Positions 7,242-17,070 are shown, counted from the stretch's first letter. The stretch: 64,000 nt of DNA from JACCSI01 sp963815285 (GCA_963815285.1 CAWFGB010000010.1:1-64000); one strand, 5' to 3'. Numbers and translations: made by a program. The notes: generated from the sequence alone by a model not told the origin.

Positions 7242-9146
7242 CTAGCGCGTGTTCCTGCGTGCGCTGTCGAGCGCGACCAGCCGATCGCGTGTGGCGGCGG
7301 CTTCGCGGCCCTGACGGCCTGGCGCGTCTTTCAGGATCGCCTGTGCTTCGGTGAGCAGGCGCTCGGCCTCGTCGTACTTCGCCAGGGCGATGAGCGCTTC
7401 GCCCAGCGCGCTCCTGGTCGCCGCCAGCCGCCAGTCGTGCGGCGGCATCGCACGCTGCTGACGGATCATCGCGTCGCGCAGCAGCTGCTCGGCAGCGATG
7501 GCGTCGCCGCGCAGCAGGTGGACGCGTCCGAGATTGAACGAGAGGCTGGCAATCGACGGGCCGGGGTCGCCAGGGGCCTGGCGGGCAAGCACGAGTCCCT
7601 CTTCCAACAGCGCGGCCGCCTCGGCGAGCCTTCCCTGTTCACGAAGCGCAGTCGCGAGGTGGCCCATGCTGGTGTCGAGACTGTAATGCCGCTCGCCGAA
7701 GTGCTGCCGGCGGATAGCCAGGGCACGGCGGAACATTGGCTCGGCGCCGGCGTAGTCACCCTGATCGAGCAGCACCAACCCGACGTTCTTCCACCCCGCG
7801 CCGACGTTGGGGTGATCTTCGCCGAGCACGGTGCGGCTCGTCTCGAGCGACTTGCGCAAGAGCGGCTCCGCGGCGGCGATGTCGCCACGGTGTAACAGGA
7901 GCTGGCCGAGGTCGGACTGGCTGGTCGAGGTTTCCCGATGCGTCTCGCCGAAGATCTTCTGCCGGATGTCGAGCGATTCGCGGAAGAGCGGCTCCGCGCG
8001 ATCGTGCTGGCCAGCGTCGACAAACGCCCGGCCCAGCTCCACTAGCGTCACGGCAACGTCCTTGTCTTCGTTGCCGAGCAGACGGCGTCGCATGGCCAGC
8101 GCCTCTTCGAGCAGGGGCGTCGCGCCCGTTGGATCGCCGCGCTCCCGCACGAGAATGCCAAGCTCATTGATCGTCTGCGCCGTGCGTACCGTGTCCGGGG
8201 TGCCGGCGCGGCGTTCAATCGACAGCGCCTCGTCGAGCAGCGGCTGCGCTGTGTCGAGCAGCCCGAGGCGCTGGTAGACGCGGCCGATGACGGTGAGCAT
8301 TTCGGCCTTCAGCTCCGGCTGATCGGCCAGCTCCTGCCGCACGCGCTCGGCACCGGCATCGAGGATGTTGCGCACCGTGGGCTCGCGGTCGCGCGTCGCA
8401 TACGGATCGGCGCCAAACATGAGGCTGGTCAGCAGCGCGCTCATCTTGGCCGACTTGTCGGCCTCGAGGCGCGCGCGATCGCGCTCGGCGGTCAGCCGCA
8501 CTGTGTAGAAGCCCACAAGACCGGCGATTAACAGCATGACGGTCGCGGCCGTCGTCACGACGGCGGCGCGCCGCTGCAGAAACTTGCCGGTGCGATAGGC
8601 CAGCGTGTCGGGCCGCGCGCTCACCGGCTCGCGCCGCAGGTAACGGCGCAGGTCGTCGGCAAAGGCGGTGACCGACGCGTAGCGCTCGTCCGGACGCTTC
8701 TTCAGCGCTTTTGCCAGGATGTTATCGAGATCACCGCGATAGGCCTTGCCGTTGGGCGCAACGTCCGACAATCGTGGCGGATCGGTTTCGACGATCACCT
8801 TGACGAGCTCGGCCGCTGACTCGGTCCCCGCGGCTGGATGCGGCCCTCCGAGCAGGACGTAGAACAGCACACCCAAGGCATGCACATCGGTCGCCGTGGT
8901 GATGGGGCCGCCGGTCAACTGCTCCGGCGCGGCGTACTCCGGCGTCAGCGCCCGCGCGCCTTCCACCGTCAGCGACGGCCCGCCCGCATCGGCATCGCTC
9001 TCGAGCAGCTTGGCAATGCCGAAGTCGAGCAGCTTGACGACCCCATCGCCGCGCACGAGCACGTTCGAGGGCTTGATGTCGCGATGGACGATCAGGTTGC
9101 CATGCGCGTGGGCCACGGCCTCGAGCACGTCGATGAACAGACGCAC
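7242..9146 (-). CDS. Serine/threonine kinase with TPR repeats, C-terminal part (frameshifted)
   Basis: The part begins inside a Hanks-type kinase domain. It contains the catalytic loop IVHRDIKPSNVLV, the DFGIAKL Mg-binding motif, the activation segment and PEYAAPEQLTGG. A single transmembrane helix (VVTTAATVMLLIAGLVGFYTV) follows at about residues 195-216, then a TPR array of roughly ten repeats to the C-terminus. The N-terminal lobe lies in another frame (8731-9696). Removing the extra C at 9183/9184 joins DQYCARLSLDVETRVRLF continuously. The predicted whole protein has about 815 residues, with a cytoplasmic kinase and external TPRs. It follows the ECF sigma factor by 30 bp. Confidence 0.85.
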   Translation of the reverse strand: MRLFIDVLEAVAHAHGNLIVHRDIKPSNVLVRGDGVVKLLDFGIAKLLESDADAGGPSLTVEGARALTPEYAAPEQLTGGPITTATDVHALGVLFYVLLGGPHPAAGTESAAELVKVIVETDPPRLSDVAPNGKAYRGDLDNILAKALKKRPDERYASVTAFADDLRRYLRREPVSARPDTLAYRTGKFLQRRAAVVTTAATVMLLIAGLVGFYTVRLTAERDRARLEADKSAKMSALLTSLMFGADPYATRDREPTVRNILDAGAERVRQELADQPELKAEMLTVIGRVYQRLGLLDTAQPLLDEALSIERRAGTPDTVRTAQTINELGILVRERGDPTGATPLLEEALAMRRRLLGNEDKDVAVTLVELGRAFVDAGQHDRAEPLFRESLDIRQKIFGETHRETSTSQSDLGQLLLHRGDIAAAEPLLRKSLETSRTVLGEDHPNVGAGWKNVGLVLLDQGDYAGAEPMFRRALAIRRQHFGERHYSLDTSMGHLATALREQGRLAEAAALLEEGLVLARQAPGDPGPSIASLSFNLGRVHLLRGDAIAAEQLLRDAMIRQQRAMPPHDWRLAATRSALGEALIALAKYDEAERLLTEAQAILKDAPGRQGREAAATRDRLVALDSARRNTR

Positions 9147-9696
9147 GCGCGTCTCGACGTCGAGCGACAGGCGCGCGCAGTACCTGATCGATGTGCTCGC
9201 CTTCGACCAGCTCCAGGACCAGGTAGGGCTGGCCCATCGACGTCACCCCGGCGTCGATCAGGTGGGCAATGTGCGGGTGTGTGAGCCGCGCCAGCAGGCT
9301 GCCTTCGTGCTTGAAGCGCATTTCGCCGGAGCGGCCAATCAGCGCCGTGTTGAGCAGCTTGACGGCGGCCTTGCGCGTGAAGCGCCCGTCGCTACGCTCG
9401 GCCAGCCACACGGTGCCCATGCCGCCGCGGCCGATCGGCGACACCAGCGTGTAGGCGCCGACGCGCAGGCCCGCGAGCGAGGGCGGCGGCGGCACGACGT
9501 CGGCCGTGCCTTCGAGAAACCCGCTCTCCTTGAGCACTTCCCGCTCGTCGAGCAGCACTTCGAGCTCGGTCGCCAGCGAGGGGTCCTCGACGCGCAGGCT
9601 CGCCAACCATGGCGCGCGCTCCTCGATCTCGAGGTCGAGTGCCTGATCGAGGTACGGGCTCAACACCCGCCAGCGCTCAGTCGTGAATCCCGCCAT
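8731..9696 (-). CDS. Serine/threonine kinase, N-terminal lobe (frameshifted)
   Basis: Residues 1-75 are the helical extension common before these kinases (WRVLSPYLDQALDLEIEERAPWL). The kinase N-lobe follows: glycine-rich loop IGRGGMGTVWLAE, the AVKLL lysine and LTHPHIAHLIDAGV, then VLELVEGEHIDQ. Homology ends there. The rest of this frame (ARRRDARASVHRR onward) is out-of-frame sequence overlapping the C-terminal part. An extra C within AGTACC at 9179-9184 explains the break. The start is 30 bp after the sigma factor stop. Confidence 0.8.
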   Translation of the reverse strand: MAGFTTERWRVLSPYLDQALDLEIEERAPWLASLRVEDPSLATELEVLLDEREVLKESGFLEGTADVVPPPPSLAGLRVGAYTLVSPIGRGGMGTVWLAERSDGRFTRKAAVKLLNTALIGRSGEMRFKHEGSLLARLTHPHIAHLIDAGVTSMGQPYLVLELVEGEHIDQVLRAPVARRRDARASVHRRARGRGPRAWQPDRPSRHQALERARARRWGRQAARLRHCQAARERCRCGRAVADGGRRAGADAGVRRAGAVDRRPHHHGDRCACLGCAVLRPARRAASSRGDRVSGRARQGDRRNRSATIVGRCAQRQGLSR

Positions 9697-9726
9697 CAGC
9701 GTGTTCCTCGGCCCAGGCTCGCCGCG

Positions 9727-10317
9727 TTACGCGGTGGAGCGCTCATCGGCGAGCGGCAACGAGTGACCCAGGGCGCGGTGCAGGTACAGCCGTGCCTTTT
9801 CCCAATGACGCTGGATGGTCCGCTCGGACGCGCCACGCATCGCCGCGATCTCTGTGAAGGAGAAACCGCAGAAGAACTTGAGATCGACGACCTCGGCCAG
9901 CGCCGGGTCCGCCTTGGCCAATTCATCCAGGGCATCGCTGATCTGCTGCAACTCGTGCTCGTTGGCGACCTGGTCGACCACCGTCGTGTCGAGCACCGTG
10001 ATCTTGACCAGACCGCCGCGCTTGTTGGCCCGGCGCCGCCGCACGTGATCGATGATCAGCCCGCGCATCACCCGCGCTGCGTAAGCCATGAAGCGCGCGC
10101 GATCAGGAAACGCGATCCCGTCGCGGTCCGACATCCTGATATAGGCCTCGTGGAGCAGCGTGGTCACGCCAATCGTGACGAAACCGCGCCGACTCGACAG
10201 CTCGCGTTTGGCCATGCGGTGCAGTTCGCTGTAGAGGGCGGCAAACAGTGCTTCTGACGCCGCCGCGTCACCGCGCTCGGCCGATTCGAACAACGAGGTC
10301 AGCGTCCGTGGCTTCAT
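9727..10317 (-). CDS. ECF-type RNA polymerase sigma factor
   Basis: I use the ATG at 10317, which has AGGTG just upstream; the open frame extends further without family similarity. The ~196 residues show region 2 (AYIRMSDRDGIAFPDRARFMAYAARVMRGLIIDHVRRRRANKRGG) and a region 4 helix-turn-helix (FFCGFSFTEIAAMRGASERTIQRHWEKARLYLHRAL). This matches the TIGR02999/Sig-70_X6 type of ECF factor. That type is often encoded next to Hanks-type kinases, as here, and kinase-dependent activation replaces an anti-sigma factor in characterised cases such as EcfK/PknS of Xanthomonas. The same logic here is inference. Confidence 0.9.
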   Translation of the reverse strand: MKPRTLTSLFESAERGDAAASEALFAALYSELHRMAKRELSSRRGFVTIGVTTLLHEAYIRMSDRDGIAFPDRARFMAYAARVMRGLIIDHVRRRRANKRGGLVKITVLDTTVVDQVANEHELQQISDALDELAKADPALAEVVDLKFFCGFSFTEIAAMRGASERTIQRHWEKARLYLHRALGHSLPLADERSTA

Positions 10318-10566
10318 AGGCACCTGGAACACGTGCGACGTGGGCGAGGTGCGCGGACGCGAGGGCACCCGCCGACGATCTGCTGCCGCGGTTGGATCAT
10401 ACGGCACGACCGTCACGCGGGCGGAGGATTTTCCTTGCCGGCCGGTGTCGGAGTGCCTGGTGTCTGGGCGAGGTTCCGGGAACGCGATCACATCGACGCC
10501 TTTTGTGGACAGCATTGCCATTACCTTAGAGAACGCAAACGGCCGGGGAAACCCGACACCGGGCCT
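10318..10566. other. Leader region of the sigma factor gene
   Basis: No gene is recognised. The minus-strand frame of the sigma factor stays open to 10521, but that stretch is Arg/Pro-rich and lacks family similarity. The region presumably holds the sigma-kinase promoter. It ends at the heptamer array. Confidence 0.4.
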
Positions 10567-10666
10567 CAGGCAGGCCTCAGGCCCCAGGCCTCAGGCCCCA
10601 GGCCTCAGGTCCCAGGCCCCAGGCGTCAGGCCCCAGGTCCCGGGCCCACGCCCCAGGGGTCAGGCC
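10567..10666. repeat. Heptamer array (CAGGCYY)n, copy 1
   Basis: About 14 tandem 7-bp units, mainly CAGGCCT, CAGGCCC and CAGGTCC, degenerate toward the 3' edge. The array lies ~80 bp beyond the stop of the ADOP gene at 10747. Related arrays occur at 25046-25097 and 38699-38779, each next to the 3' end of an unrelated gene. Confidence 0.9.
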
Positions 10667-10746
10667 GTCGCGCGTTCGAACCGCCGGGTTTTGCACTGGC
10701 CTGCTTGACGTTTGTGAACTAAGCCCGGAGCCCGTTTCCCGGTGGT

Positions 10747-13156
10747 CTACTCCGGCCGCAGGACCTTGGCCGGGTCGAGCCGCCCGGCGCGGTACGCAGG
10801 AATCATCGTCGCCACCAGCGCGATGCCAGTGACCAGCAGCGTCGCAGCGCCGAGGATCATCGGATCGGAGGCGCGCACCTCGTAGAGCCAACTCGAGACG
10901 GCGCGGCCGGACGCGTATGCCACCAGCAGCCCGATGACGGCGCCGGCCAGCGCCAGGCGGCGTCCGTCTTTGACCGTGAGCCAGAACACGTTGCCGGACG
11001 TGGCACCAAGCGCCAGCCGGATCGCCAGTTCACGACGACGCTGCGCCGCGCCGTAGGCGATGACCCCGTAGATCCCGACTGCCGCAAGCGCCACGGCAGC
11101 AATGCCGAAGCCAAGCATCAGCGCCATCCCCAGCCGCTGGCGGCTCAGTCCGGCGTTGACGATGTCGGACGCGCGTTCGATGTCGACTGCCATCTGCGGG
11201 TCGAGCTTGCGCGCTTCATCGCGGATCGCTGAGCGCAACGCGGCCGAATCGCCACCCGCGGCGTGGATGACGAACGCCTGACGGCGCGGCGTGCCTTGTC
11301 CGGATGACGTGTAGTAGGCCGGTTCGGGCGCGACGCTGAGCGATCGTTGCCGCACGTCGTCGACCACGCCGATGATGCTCCAGACGTTCTTGGGGTTGAT
11401 GTTCGGATAGCCGGCGGTAAAGCGTACCGTCAGCGGGTCTCTGCCCGACAAATAACGCTGGGCGAAGCTCTGGTTCACGATTACGACCAAGGGCGAGCCC
11501 TGGCGATCGTCGACGTTGAAATCCCGCCCGGTAATCAGCTTGATGCCCATCGCCCCGAAGAATCCCGGGCTGACGATGCGCTGTCTGGTGTTGTGCGTCC
11601 GCGTCACATCCGGATCGCCCTCCAAGTGCACCAGCAGGGCATTCTCTGGACCGGTGCGCAGCGGAAAGTTGAAGGTCGAGCCGGCACCGACCACGCCCGG
11701 GAGACTGCGTATGCGCTCGAGCAGGCCATTGAACGCGGTCGAGACCGCGACGTTATCCGGGAAGCTTGGCCCCATTGCGGCGGCGTCGAACAGCAAGCGG
11801 CCGTCGGCGGTGAATCCAGGATTGATCGAGCGGAGGTTGTCGAAACTGCGAACGAGCCAACCGGCACCGGCCACCAGCATGACGGCCAGCGCCACCTGTG
11901 CCACGGTCATCGCATTCAGCCACCGCGCGGTGCCCCGCCCGCTCGATCCTGCCCGTCCGCCTTCGTTCATCAACGTGTTGACGTCGGTGGCGGCCAGCCG
12001 CAGCGCGGGCGCAAATCCTACCAGGACCCCGCTGAAGACAAGCGCGGCGAGCGCGAACAGCATCACGCGCGTGTCGAACGCCACCGCATCGAGCCTCGGC
12101 AACTGCGAGGCTCCGAGCGTGAGCAGCACACGCAGGAATGCGTAGGCACCCATGACTCCGACGACGGCACCGATGGCAGCGAGCAGGAGCGATTCGGTCA
12201 GCAGCTGCCGCACGATTCGGCCACGTCCGGCCCCGAGGGCGACCCGCACCGCCATCTCGCGGGCGCGCGCCGCGCCGCGCGCCAGCAACAGGTTCGTCAC
12301 GTTCACGCAGGCGAGCAGCAGCAGCACCGCGGTGGCCGACAGCACGACGATGAGAATCGGGCCCAGGTCGCCGATGATCGACTCGACGAGTGTGCGGACC
12401 ACATAAACGCGTGCGGTGCCGCCGCTCTCCGGGAAGTCACGCCCCACGCTGGCCATGACGGCGGCCATTTCGGTGCGCGCCCGCTCGATCGGGCTCCCGG
12501 GCTTGAGCCGCATGAATCCCTCGAAGCTGTGGTTGACGCCCTGGGGATCGAGCCCCATTTGAAACCAGAAGTTGGCGCCAGGCGGCGTTTCGAAGTCGCG
12601 CGGGGCCACGCCGGCAACCGTGGTCGTGATTTCGGCAAAGCGGACCGTCTTACCGATGACGTCGGGCGCCCCGCCAAACATGTCCTGCCAGATGCGATAG
12701 GACACGACGATGGTGGGCGGGGTATCGGGCGAGGGCGGGGCCTGGGCGAAGCCGCCGAGCGTCATGGGGAGGCCGAACAGCTCGAAGAAGCCCTCGCTGA
12801 CGCCGTACGCCCGCGTTTTGACCGGGGTGCCATCGTTCTGTAGCAGCGTGACATCGTTGGCGATGAGTCCCGCGGCGCGAGCGATCGACAGCGCGGGATC
12901 GTTCAACCGGACGATTTCGACTGGTGCGAGGTTGCCCGTCGTGACGCGTCCGTCAGTCAGTGCCGTCCGAAGCGAGTAGAGGTCCCCGGCGTTGGGGTAG
13001 GGCAGTGGCTTCAGAATCGCGGCATTGACCGTGGTGAAGATGGCGGTAGTGGCCGCAATGCCGATGGCCAGGGTGCCGACAGCCGCCAGCGCAAATGCCG
13101 GTGCACGCCGCGAGCGCACGTAACGCGAAACGAAGGTCCTGGAGAGCCGTTTCCAT
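10747..13156 (-). CDS. ADOP-type ABC permease (probable frameshift near the N-terminus)
   Basis: This is a MacB/FtsX-family permease of ~800 residues. The first helix is FALAAVGTLAIGIAATTAIF, followed by a periplasmic MacB domain. A second module of three helices contains LLLACVNVTNLLLARGAARAREMAVR, and the C-terminal module IYGVIAYGAAQRRRELAIRLALG ends with MIPAYRAGRLDPAKVLRPE. The long frame begins at a GTG (13188) with an Arg-rich start unlike the family. An ATG at 13156 with a strong site (AGGAGG) begins METALQDLRFALRAL, the expected ADOP start, but one frame off. One surplus base at about 13106-13112 would join it to RRAPAFALA. No PadR gene adjoins, and ADOPs of this short type lack the prefix domain. 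Confidence 0.85.
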
Positions 13157-13247
13157 CTCCGCCTCCTGGCAGCGGGCCGCGTTGACACCGTATCTACGAC
13201 TTGGCTACCTGATCCGTTGCCGTCGAAATCCTCGCCCGGCTGACTTC

Positions 13248-13811
13248 TTACACCTCGCCAAACTGCCTCGAGCGGCTGGCAACCAGATCCGACAGCTCGC
13301 GGAACATGTCGGCATTCACAGCTTCGGCATACGGCAGGATGTAGTTCCTCGTCTCCAGCACGTACCTCTTCACGAACGCGACATCGTGGACGAAACCGAG
13401 CGCGGTGAGGTTGCTGATCCGATCCGCGAGCTTCAGCAGCCTGGCGCGGGGGGTGCCCTCTAGCATGAGCCGGAGCAGATACTCGGACTTCGGCTCCTTG
13501 CTCCCGTCAACCGTGCGAATCGTGACTTCCATCACGAGCTCGTAGACCTCGGGCCCGTCCCCATCGATTCCGGTGATGTCCTGCTGCGATACCCCCGGCA
13601 TGCCCGACGCGTCTTCGAACAGATCGTGGATCAAGGCCGCCTTGAGGATAATCGGATCGATGACCTTGTAGTCGAGCAGGATGCCCAAGGTGCTGATCTG
13701 GTGCCGAAACATGTTGCTGCCGCCCAGACGCTGGACACCGATGAGCGCCATCGCCTTCACGATGTAAGGCGCCAGCCGCATTTCGCCGAGTGTCGTTTCG
13801 AAATTGCTCAT
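13248..13811 (-). CDS. HD-domain phosphohydrolase-like protein
   Basis: I use the ATG at 13811 (MSNFETTLGEM); the frame is open upstream but without domain similarity. The 187 residues contain an HD fold of the RelA/SpoT hydrolase type. The metal ligands are visible as FRHQISTLGILL (His), AALIHDLFEDAS (His-Asp and Glu-Asp) and a later LKLADRISNL (Asp). The synthetase domain of RelA/SpoT is absent, so this could be a small alarmone hydrolase or another HD phosphohydrolase. It stands alone on the minus strand, divergent from the PadR gene. Confidence 0.75.
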   Translation of the reverse strand: MSNFETTLGEMRLAPYIVKAMALIGVQRLGGSNMFRHQISTLGILLDYKVIDPIILKAALIHDLFEDASGMPGVSQQDITGIDGDGPEVYELVMEVTIRTVDGSKEPKSEYLLRLMLEGTPRARLLKLADRISNLTALGFVHDVAFVKRYVLETRNYILPYAEAVNADMFRELSDLVASRSRQFGEV

Positions 13812-13995
13812 CTGCTCAGCAGGGAGATTAACTGAAAGCGCACCCGAACGGTAGCCGCCGGGACGCTGATGCTTCGGTCGCGTGGTCAACAACAGTGCAG
13901 ATTGGAGCGGTGGTGAACCGCGTTGTCTGGGTCCAGACACAGCAGCCGCGCTGTTCGAGCCGGACGGCACGCATCGCCGGGCCACTCAACTCCCC

Positions 13996-14046
13996 TTGAC
14001 AGCTTAGGAGAGCGACGATACCGTGTCTCCTATGCTGATTAGGAGA
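13996..14046 (+). promoter_or_regulatory. Promoter with PadR operator repeats
   Basis: TTGACA at 13996-14001 is a -35 candidate; the -10 is weak (GATACC, 14017-14022). TTAGGAGA (14004-14011) and TCTCCTA (14026-14032) form an inverted repeat around the -10 region. A second TTAGGAGA (14039-14046) doubles as the ribosome-binding site of the PadR gene. The layout fits autorepression by the PadR protein. Confidence 0.6.
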
Positions 14047-14054
14047 ACACGCCC

Positions 14055-14396
14055 GTGAACGACGCTTCAGGACTGCTGCCTGGGACGCTCGACCTGCTGA
14101 TCCTGAAAGCGGTGTCGCTCGGCAAGCTTCACGGCTACGGCGTGCTGCTGCGTATCCAGCAGATTTCCGGCGGGGCGTTGCAGGTTCAGCAGGGTGCACT
14201 GTATCCCGCGCTCTACCGGCTCGGGCAGCAGGGGTTGATTGACAGCGAGTGGGGCACCTCCGACAACAACCGGCGCGCCAAGTTCTACCGGCTGACGACG
14301 GTCGGCAAGGCGCGGCTCGGCGACGAGATGGCGAGCTGGAACCGCCTGGCGGATGCTATTGCCATGGCACTCAGAACGACACGGCGGGAGATCTGA
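14055..14396 (+). CDS. PadR-family transcriptional regulator
   Basis: The gene starts with GTG, 8 bp after AGGAGA. The 113 residues contain the PadR winged helix (LLPGTLDLLILKAVSLGKLHGYGVLLRI), the recognition part QQGALYPALYRLGQQGLIDSEW and RRAKFYRLTTVGKARLGDE, then the C-terminal dimerisation helix. It stops one base before the ADOP start, so the two are translationally linked. It is a paralogue of the PadR at 5479-5838. Confidence 0.9.
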   Translation: MNDASGLLPGTLDLLILKAVSLGKLHGYGVLLRIQQISGGALQVQQGALYPALYRLGQQGLIDSEWGTSDNNRRAKFYRLTTVGKARLGDEMASWNRLADAIAMALRTTRREI

Positions 14397-14397
14397 C

Positions 14398-17070
14398 ATG
14401 AAGCGGTTGTGGGCGCAGACCCGTTCGATGTGGCAGGCGCTCTGGCGCTCCGGTCGACTCGATGCCGAGATGCGCGACGAAATGCGCTTCCACGTCGAGA
14501 TGGAAGCAGACCGGCTGACGCGCGAGCTGGGCCTGGCCCCGGACGAGGCCCTGCGACAGGCGCACGTCCGGTTCGGCGGCGTCGAGAAGTACAAGGAAGA
14601 AGGCCGTGACGTGCGCGGGCGGCGTTGGCTGGATGCCATCGTTCTCGACGCGCGCCTCGGCGTCCGCATGCTCCTCAAGTATCGCGGGCTGACCTTGATC
14701 GGCGGGTTTGCGATGGCGGTCGCCATTGCCATCGGCGCGACAGGTTTTGAGGTGCTCGCCCAGATGCTCACGCCCGCGCTGCCGATTGAGGAGGGCGATC
14801 GGGTTATCTCGGTCCAGTACTCCTCAGCGGCCACTGGAGGCGCAGAGCGCAGGGTGCTGCACGACTTTGCCGCCTGGCGCGAGGAGCTGGTGTCGATCGA
14901 ACAGCTTGGGGCCTTTCGTACTCGTCAGCTCAACCTCGTGACGCCCTCCACCCCTCCGGAACCAATCAAGGTAGCGGAGATCACCGCGTCGGGATTCGTG
15001 GTGGCCCGCACACCGCCGCTCGTGGGCCGATATCTGCTGGAATCCGATGAACGGAAGGGGGCGGCTCCCGTGGTCGTGATCGGCCATCAGGCCTGGCAGT
15101 CTCGCTTTGGCGCGGACCCGCTCATCGTCGGGCGCACCATGGATCTCGGTGGCGTGCCGCACACGATCGTTGGCGTGATGCCGGATGGTTTCAGATTTCC
15201 CCACGATCATCAGTTCTGGATCCCGTTTCGTGCAGATCCGCTCGACTTCGATCGATTGAAGGGGCCATCGTTGTATGTCTTCGGCCGCCTCGCCAATGGC
15301 GTGTCCATCGCGGAGGCGCAGGCCGAATTGACGACGGTGGGAGAGCGGACGGCGGCGGCGCATCCGGGAACGCATCGGCAGCTGCGTCCGCTCGTGCTGC
15401 CCTACCCGCGCGAGCACGTCGATCTCTCGCAGCCGGCCGTGGTGTGGCTGCTGCGTATCGCGCAGCTGCTGCTCGGCGTGCTGTCCTTTGTCGTTGCCGT
15501 CAACGTCGCGATTCTGCTCTATGCCCGGGCGCTGACGCGCCTCGGGGAGATCGCCGTGCGCACGGCGCTCGGCGCGAGTCGCGCGCGCATCCTCGCGCAG
15601 CTCTTCATCGAGGCTCTGACGCTCTCGCTGGTTGGTGCGGCTACTGGCCTGGCGCTCGCCGATCTCGCACTCGAGCGCGTGCAGGCGATGGCGCGCGCGA
15701 ACGGCGGCGTGCCGTTCTGGATCAACTTCAACCTCTCCGCCGGAACGATGCTGTACGCGCTACTGCTGGCGGCGCTTGCGGCGGCGATCATGGGCGTGCT
15801 GCCGGGGCTCAAGGCCACGGGCCGGACGCTGAGCGCACACCTGCACGAACTGACCGGGCGCGCGGGGACACGCCTCGGACCGGTATGGATCACGCTGGTT
15901 GTCGCACAAGTTGCGGTGGCGGTGGCGGTGCTGCCCGTCGCCGTTTACCTGTCCTGGCAGTTGATGCGCATGGAAATCGGGGGTCCGGGATTCGCCGTCG
16001 AGGATTTCGTCGTCGGCACGATGGCGTTCGGTGACGAAGCCGACGCGGCCGATGCCAACGGCCTCAGGGCACGTCAACTCCAGCTGATGTCGCGTCTCGA
16101 GGCCGAGCCTGGGGTCACTGCCGTCACCTTCTCGTCTGGCGTCCCGGGGTTTGCGCCGGGGCGCATGATCGAGTTCGAAGACGGCCTGCTCGTACCGGAT
16201 GAGGGAACACCAGAAGTAAGCACGCTCGAGGTCGATATCCGATTGTTTGAGGCGTACGGCGTCGATATGGTCGCTGGCCGTCCATTCGACGCCAGCGATC
16301 TCGGCGCGGCCAACGCGGTCATCGTGAACCGCTCCTTCGCTCAGGAGTACCTGCAGAATCGCGACGCCCTGGGTGTCCGATTTCGTTACGTGCGCTCGGG
16401 CGCGCAGCAGCCGCGCGATGCGCCACAGCCGTGGCATCAGATCGTCGGCGTTGTGCGCGACTTTCCAACCTTCTCGCCGGCGCCTGGCTCGGACGGCGAG
16501 CCCACCGTCTACCACCCCGCGTCAGCTGGCGCAGTCGATCCGGTCATGCTGTCGGTGCGATTTGCCGGCAGCATCCCCACGGGCTTCGTCGACCGTTTTC
16601 GACAGATCGGCGCAGAGGTTGATCCGGCGCTGCAGCTGCGCCGGGTCGTGCCGCTCTCTCAGTTCTACAGCGAGGTCCGCGTGATCTGGCGCTATCTCGC
16701 CTGGGGCATCGGGCTGGTGACCACCAGTGTGCTGCTGCTGTCGGCGGCCGGGATCTACGCGATGATGTCGTTCATCGTTGCCGGACGCACGCGCGAGATC
16801 GGTATCCGGACTGCGCTCGGCGCCCGTCCGAGCCGGATCCTCCTCAACATTTTCGGGCGCGCGGGCGGCCAGCTCGCACTCGGGTTGCTGGTCGGCTCGC
16901 TCTTGTCGGGCGCGGTGTTCGCCACCACGGGGCTCGGGCTCGGCCGGGCGGCAGCGCTGCTGCTGGCGGTCGCGGTCATCATGCTGGCCGTCGGGCTGCT
17001 CGCCGCGATCGGACCTGCGCGACACGGCTTACGCATACAGGCTACCGAAGCGCTCCGCGCGAACGACTAG
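14398..17070 (+). CDS. ADOP-type ABC permease
   Basis: The ATG at 14398 is one base after the PadR stop. The 890-residue product is intact. It has a charged prefix domain (LDAEMRDEMRFHVEMEADRL, residues ~20-75), a first helix GFAMAVAIAIGATGFEVLAQML, and a MacB periplasmic domain. A central FtsX module contains LSFVVAVNVAILLYARALTRLGEIAVRTALG. A second periplasmic domain and a C-terminal FtsX module (IYAMMSFIVAGRTREIGIRTALGARPSRIL) complete the protein. This is the full-length reference for the two damaged ADOPs in the window. No ATPase partner is adjacent; transport substrate unknown. Confidence 0.9.
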   Translation: MKRLWAQTRSMWQALWRSGRLDAEMRDEMRFHVEMEADRLTRELGLAPDEALRQAHVRFGGVEKYKEEGRDVRGRRWLDAIVLDARLGVRMLLKYRGLTLIGGFAMAVAIAIGATGFEVLAQMLTPALPIEEGDRVISVQYSSAATGGAERRVLHDFAAWREELVSIEQLGAFRTRQLNLVTPSTPPEPIKVAEITASGFVVARTPPLVGRYLLESDERKGAAPVVVIGHQAWQSRFGADPLIVGRTMDLGGVPHTIVGVMPDGFRFPHDHQFWIPFRADPLDFDRLKGPSLYVFGRLANGVSIAEAQAELTTVGERTAAAHPGTHRQLRPLVLPYPREHVDLSQPAVVWLLRIAQLLLGVLSFVVAVNVAILLYARALTRLGEIAVRTALGASRARILAQLFIEALTLSLVGAATGLALADLALERVQAMARANGGVPFWINFNLSAGTMLYALLLAALAAAIMGVLPGLKATGRTLSAHLHELTGRAGTRLGPVWITLVVAQVAVAVAVLPVAVYLSWQLMRMEIGGPGFAVEDFVVGTMAFGDEADAADANGLRARQLQLMSRLEAEPGVTAVTFSSGVPGFAPGRMIEFEDGLLVPDEGTPEVSTLEVDIRLFEAYGVDMVAGRPFDASDLGAANAVIVNRSFAQEYLQNRDALGVRFRYVRSGAQQPRDAPQPWHQIVGVVRDFPTFSPAPGSDGEPTVYHPASAGAVDPVMLSVRFAGSIPTGFVDRFRQIGAEVDPALQLRRVVPLSQFYSEVRVIWRYLAWGIGLVTTSVLLLSAAGIYAMMSFIVAGRTREIGIRTALGARPSRILLNIFGRAGGQLALGLLVGSLLSGAVFATTGLGLGRAAALLLAVAVIMLAVGLLAAIGPARHGLRIQATEALRAND

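Noticed and set aside
8896..10257. Plus-strand open frame of 453 codons spanning the kinase and sigma factor genes
   Set aside because: It crosses two real minus-strand genes and their intergenic gap and shows no protein family.
10567..10666. Possible CRISPR array
   Set aside because: The repeats are 7 bp, directly adjacent and without spacers; no cas genes are in the window.
10577..10891. Open frame encoding a Pro/Gly/Leu-rich peptide over the heptamer array
   Set aside because: The apparent peptide repeat is only the translation of the 7-bp array; it overlaps the ADOP end in another frame.
11347..12843. Plus-strand open frame of 498 codons
   Set aside because: Antisense to the ADOP permease at 10747-13156; no family pattern.
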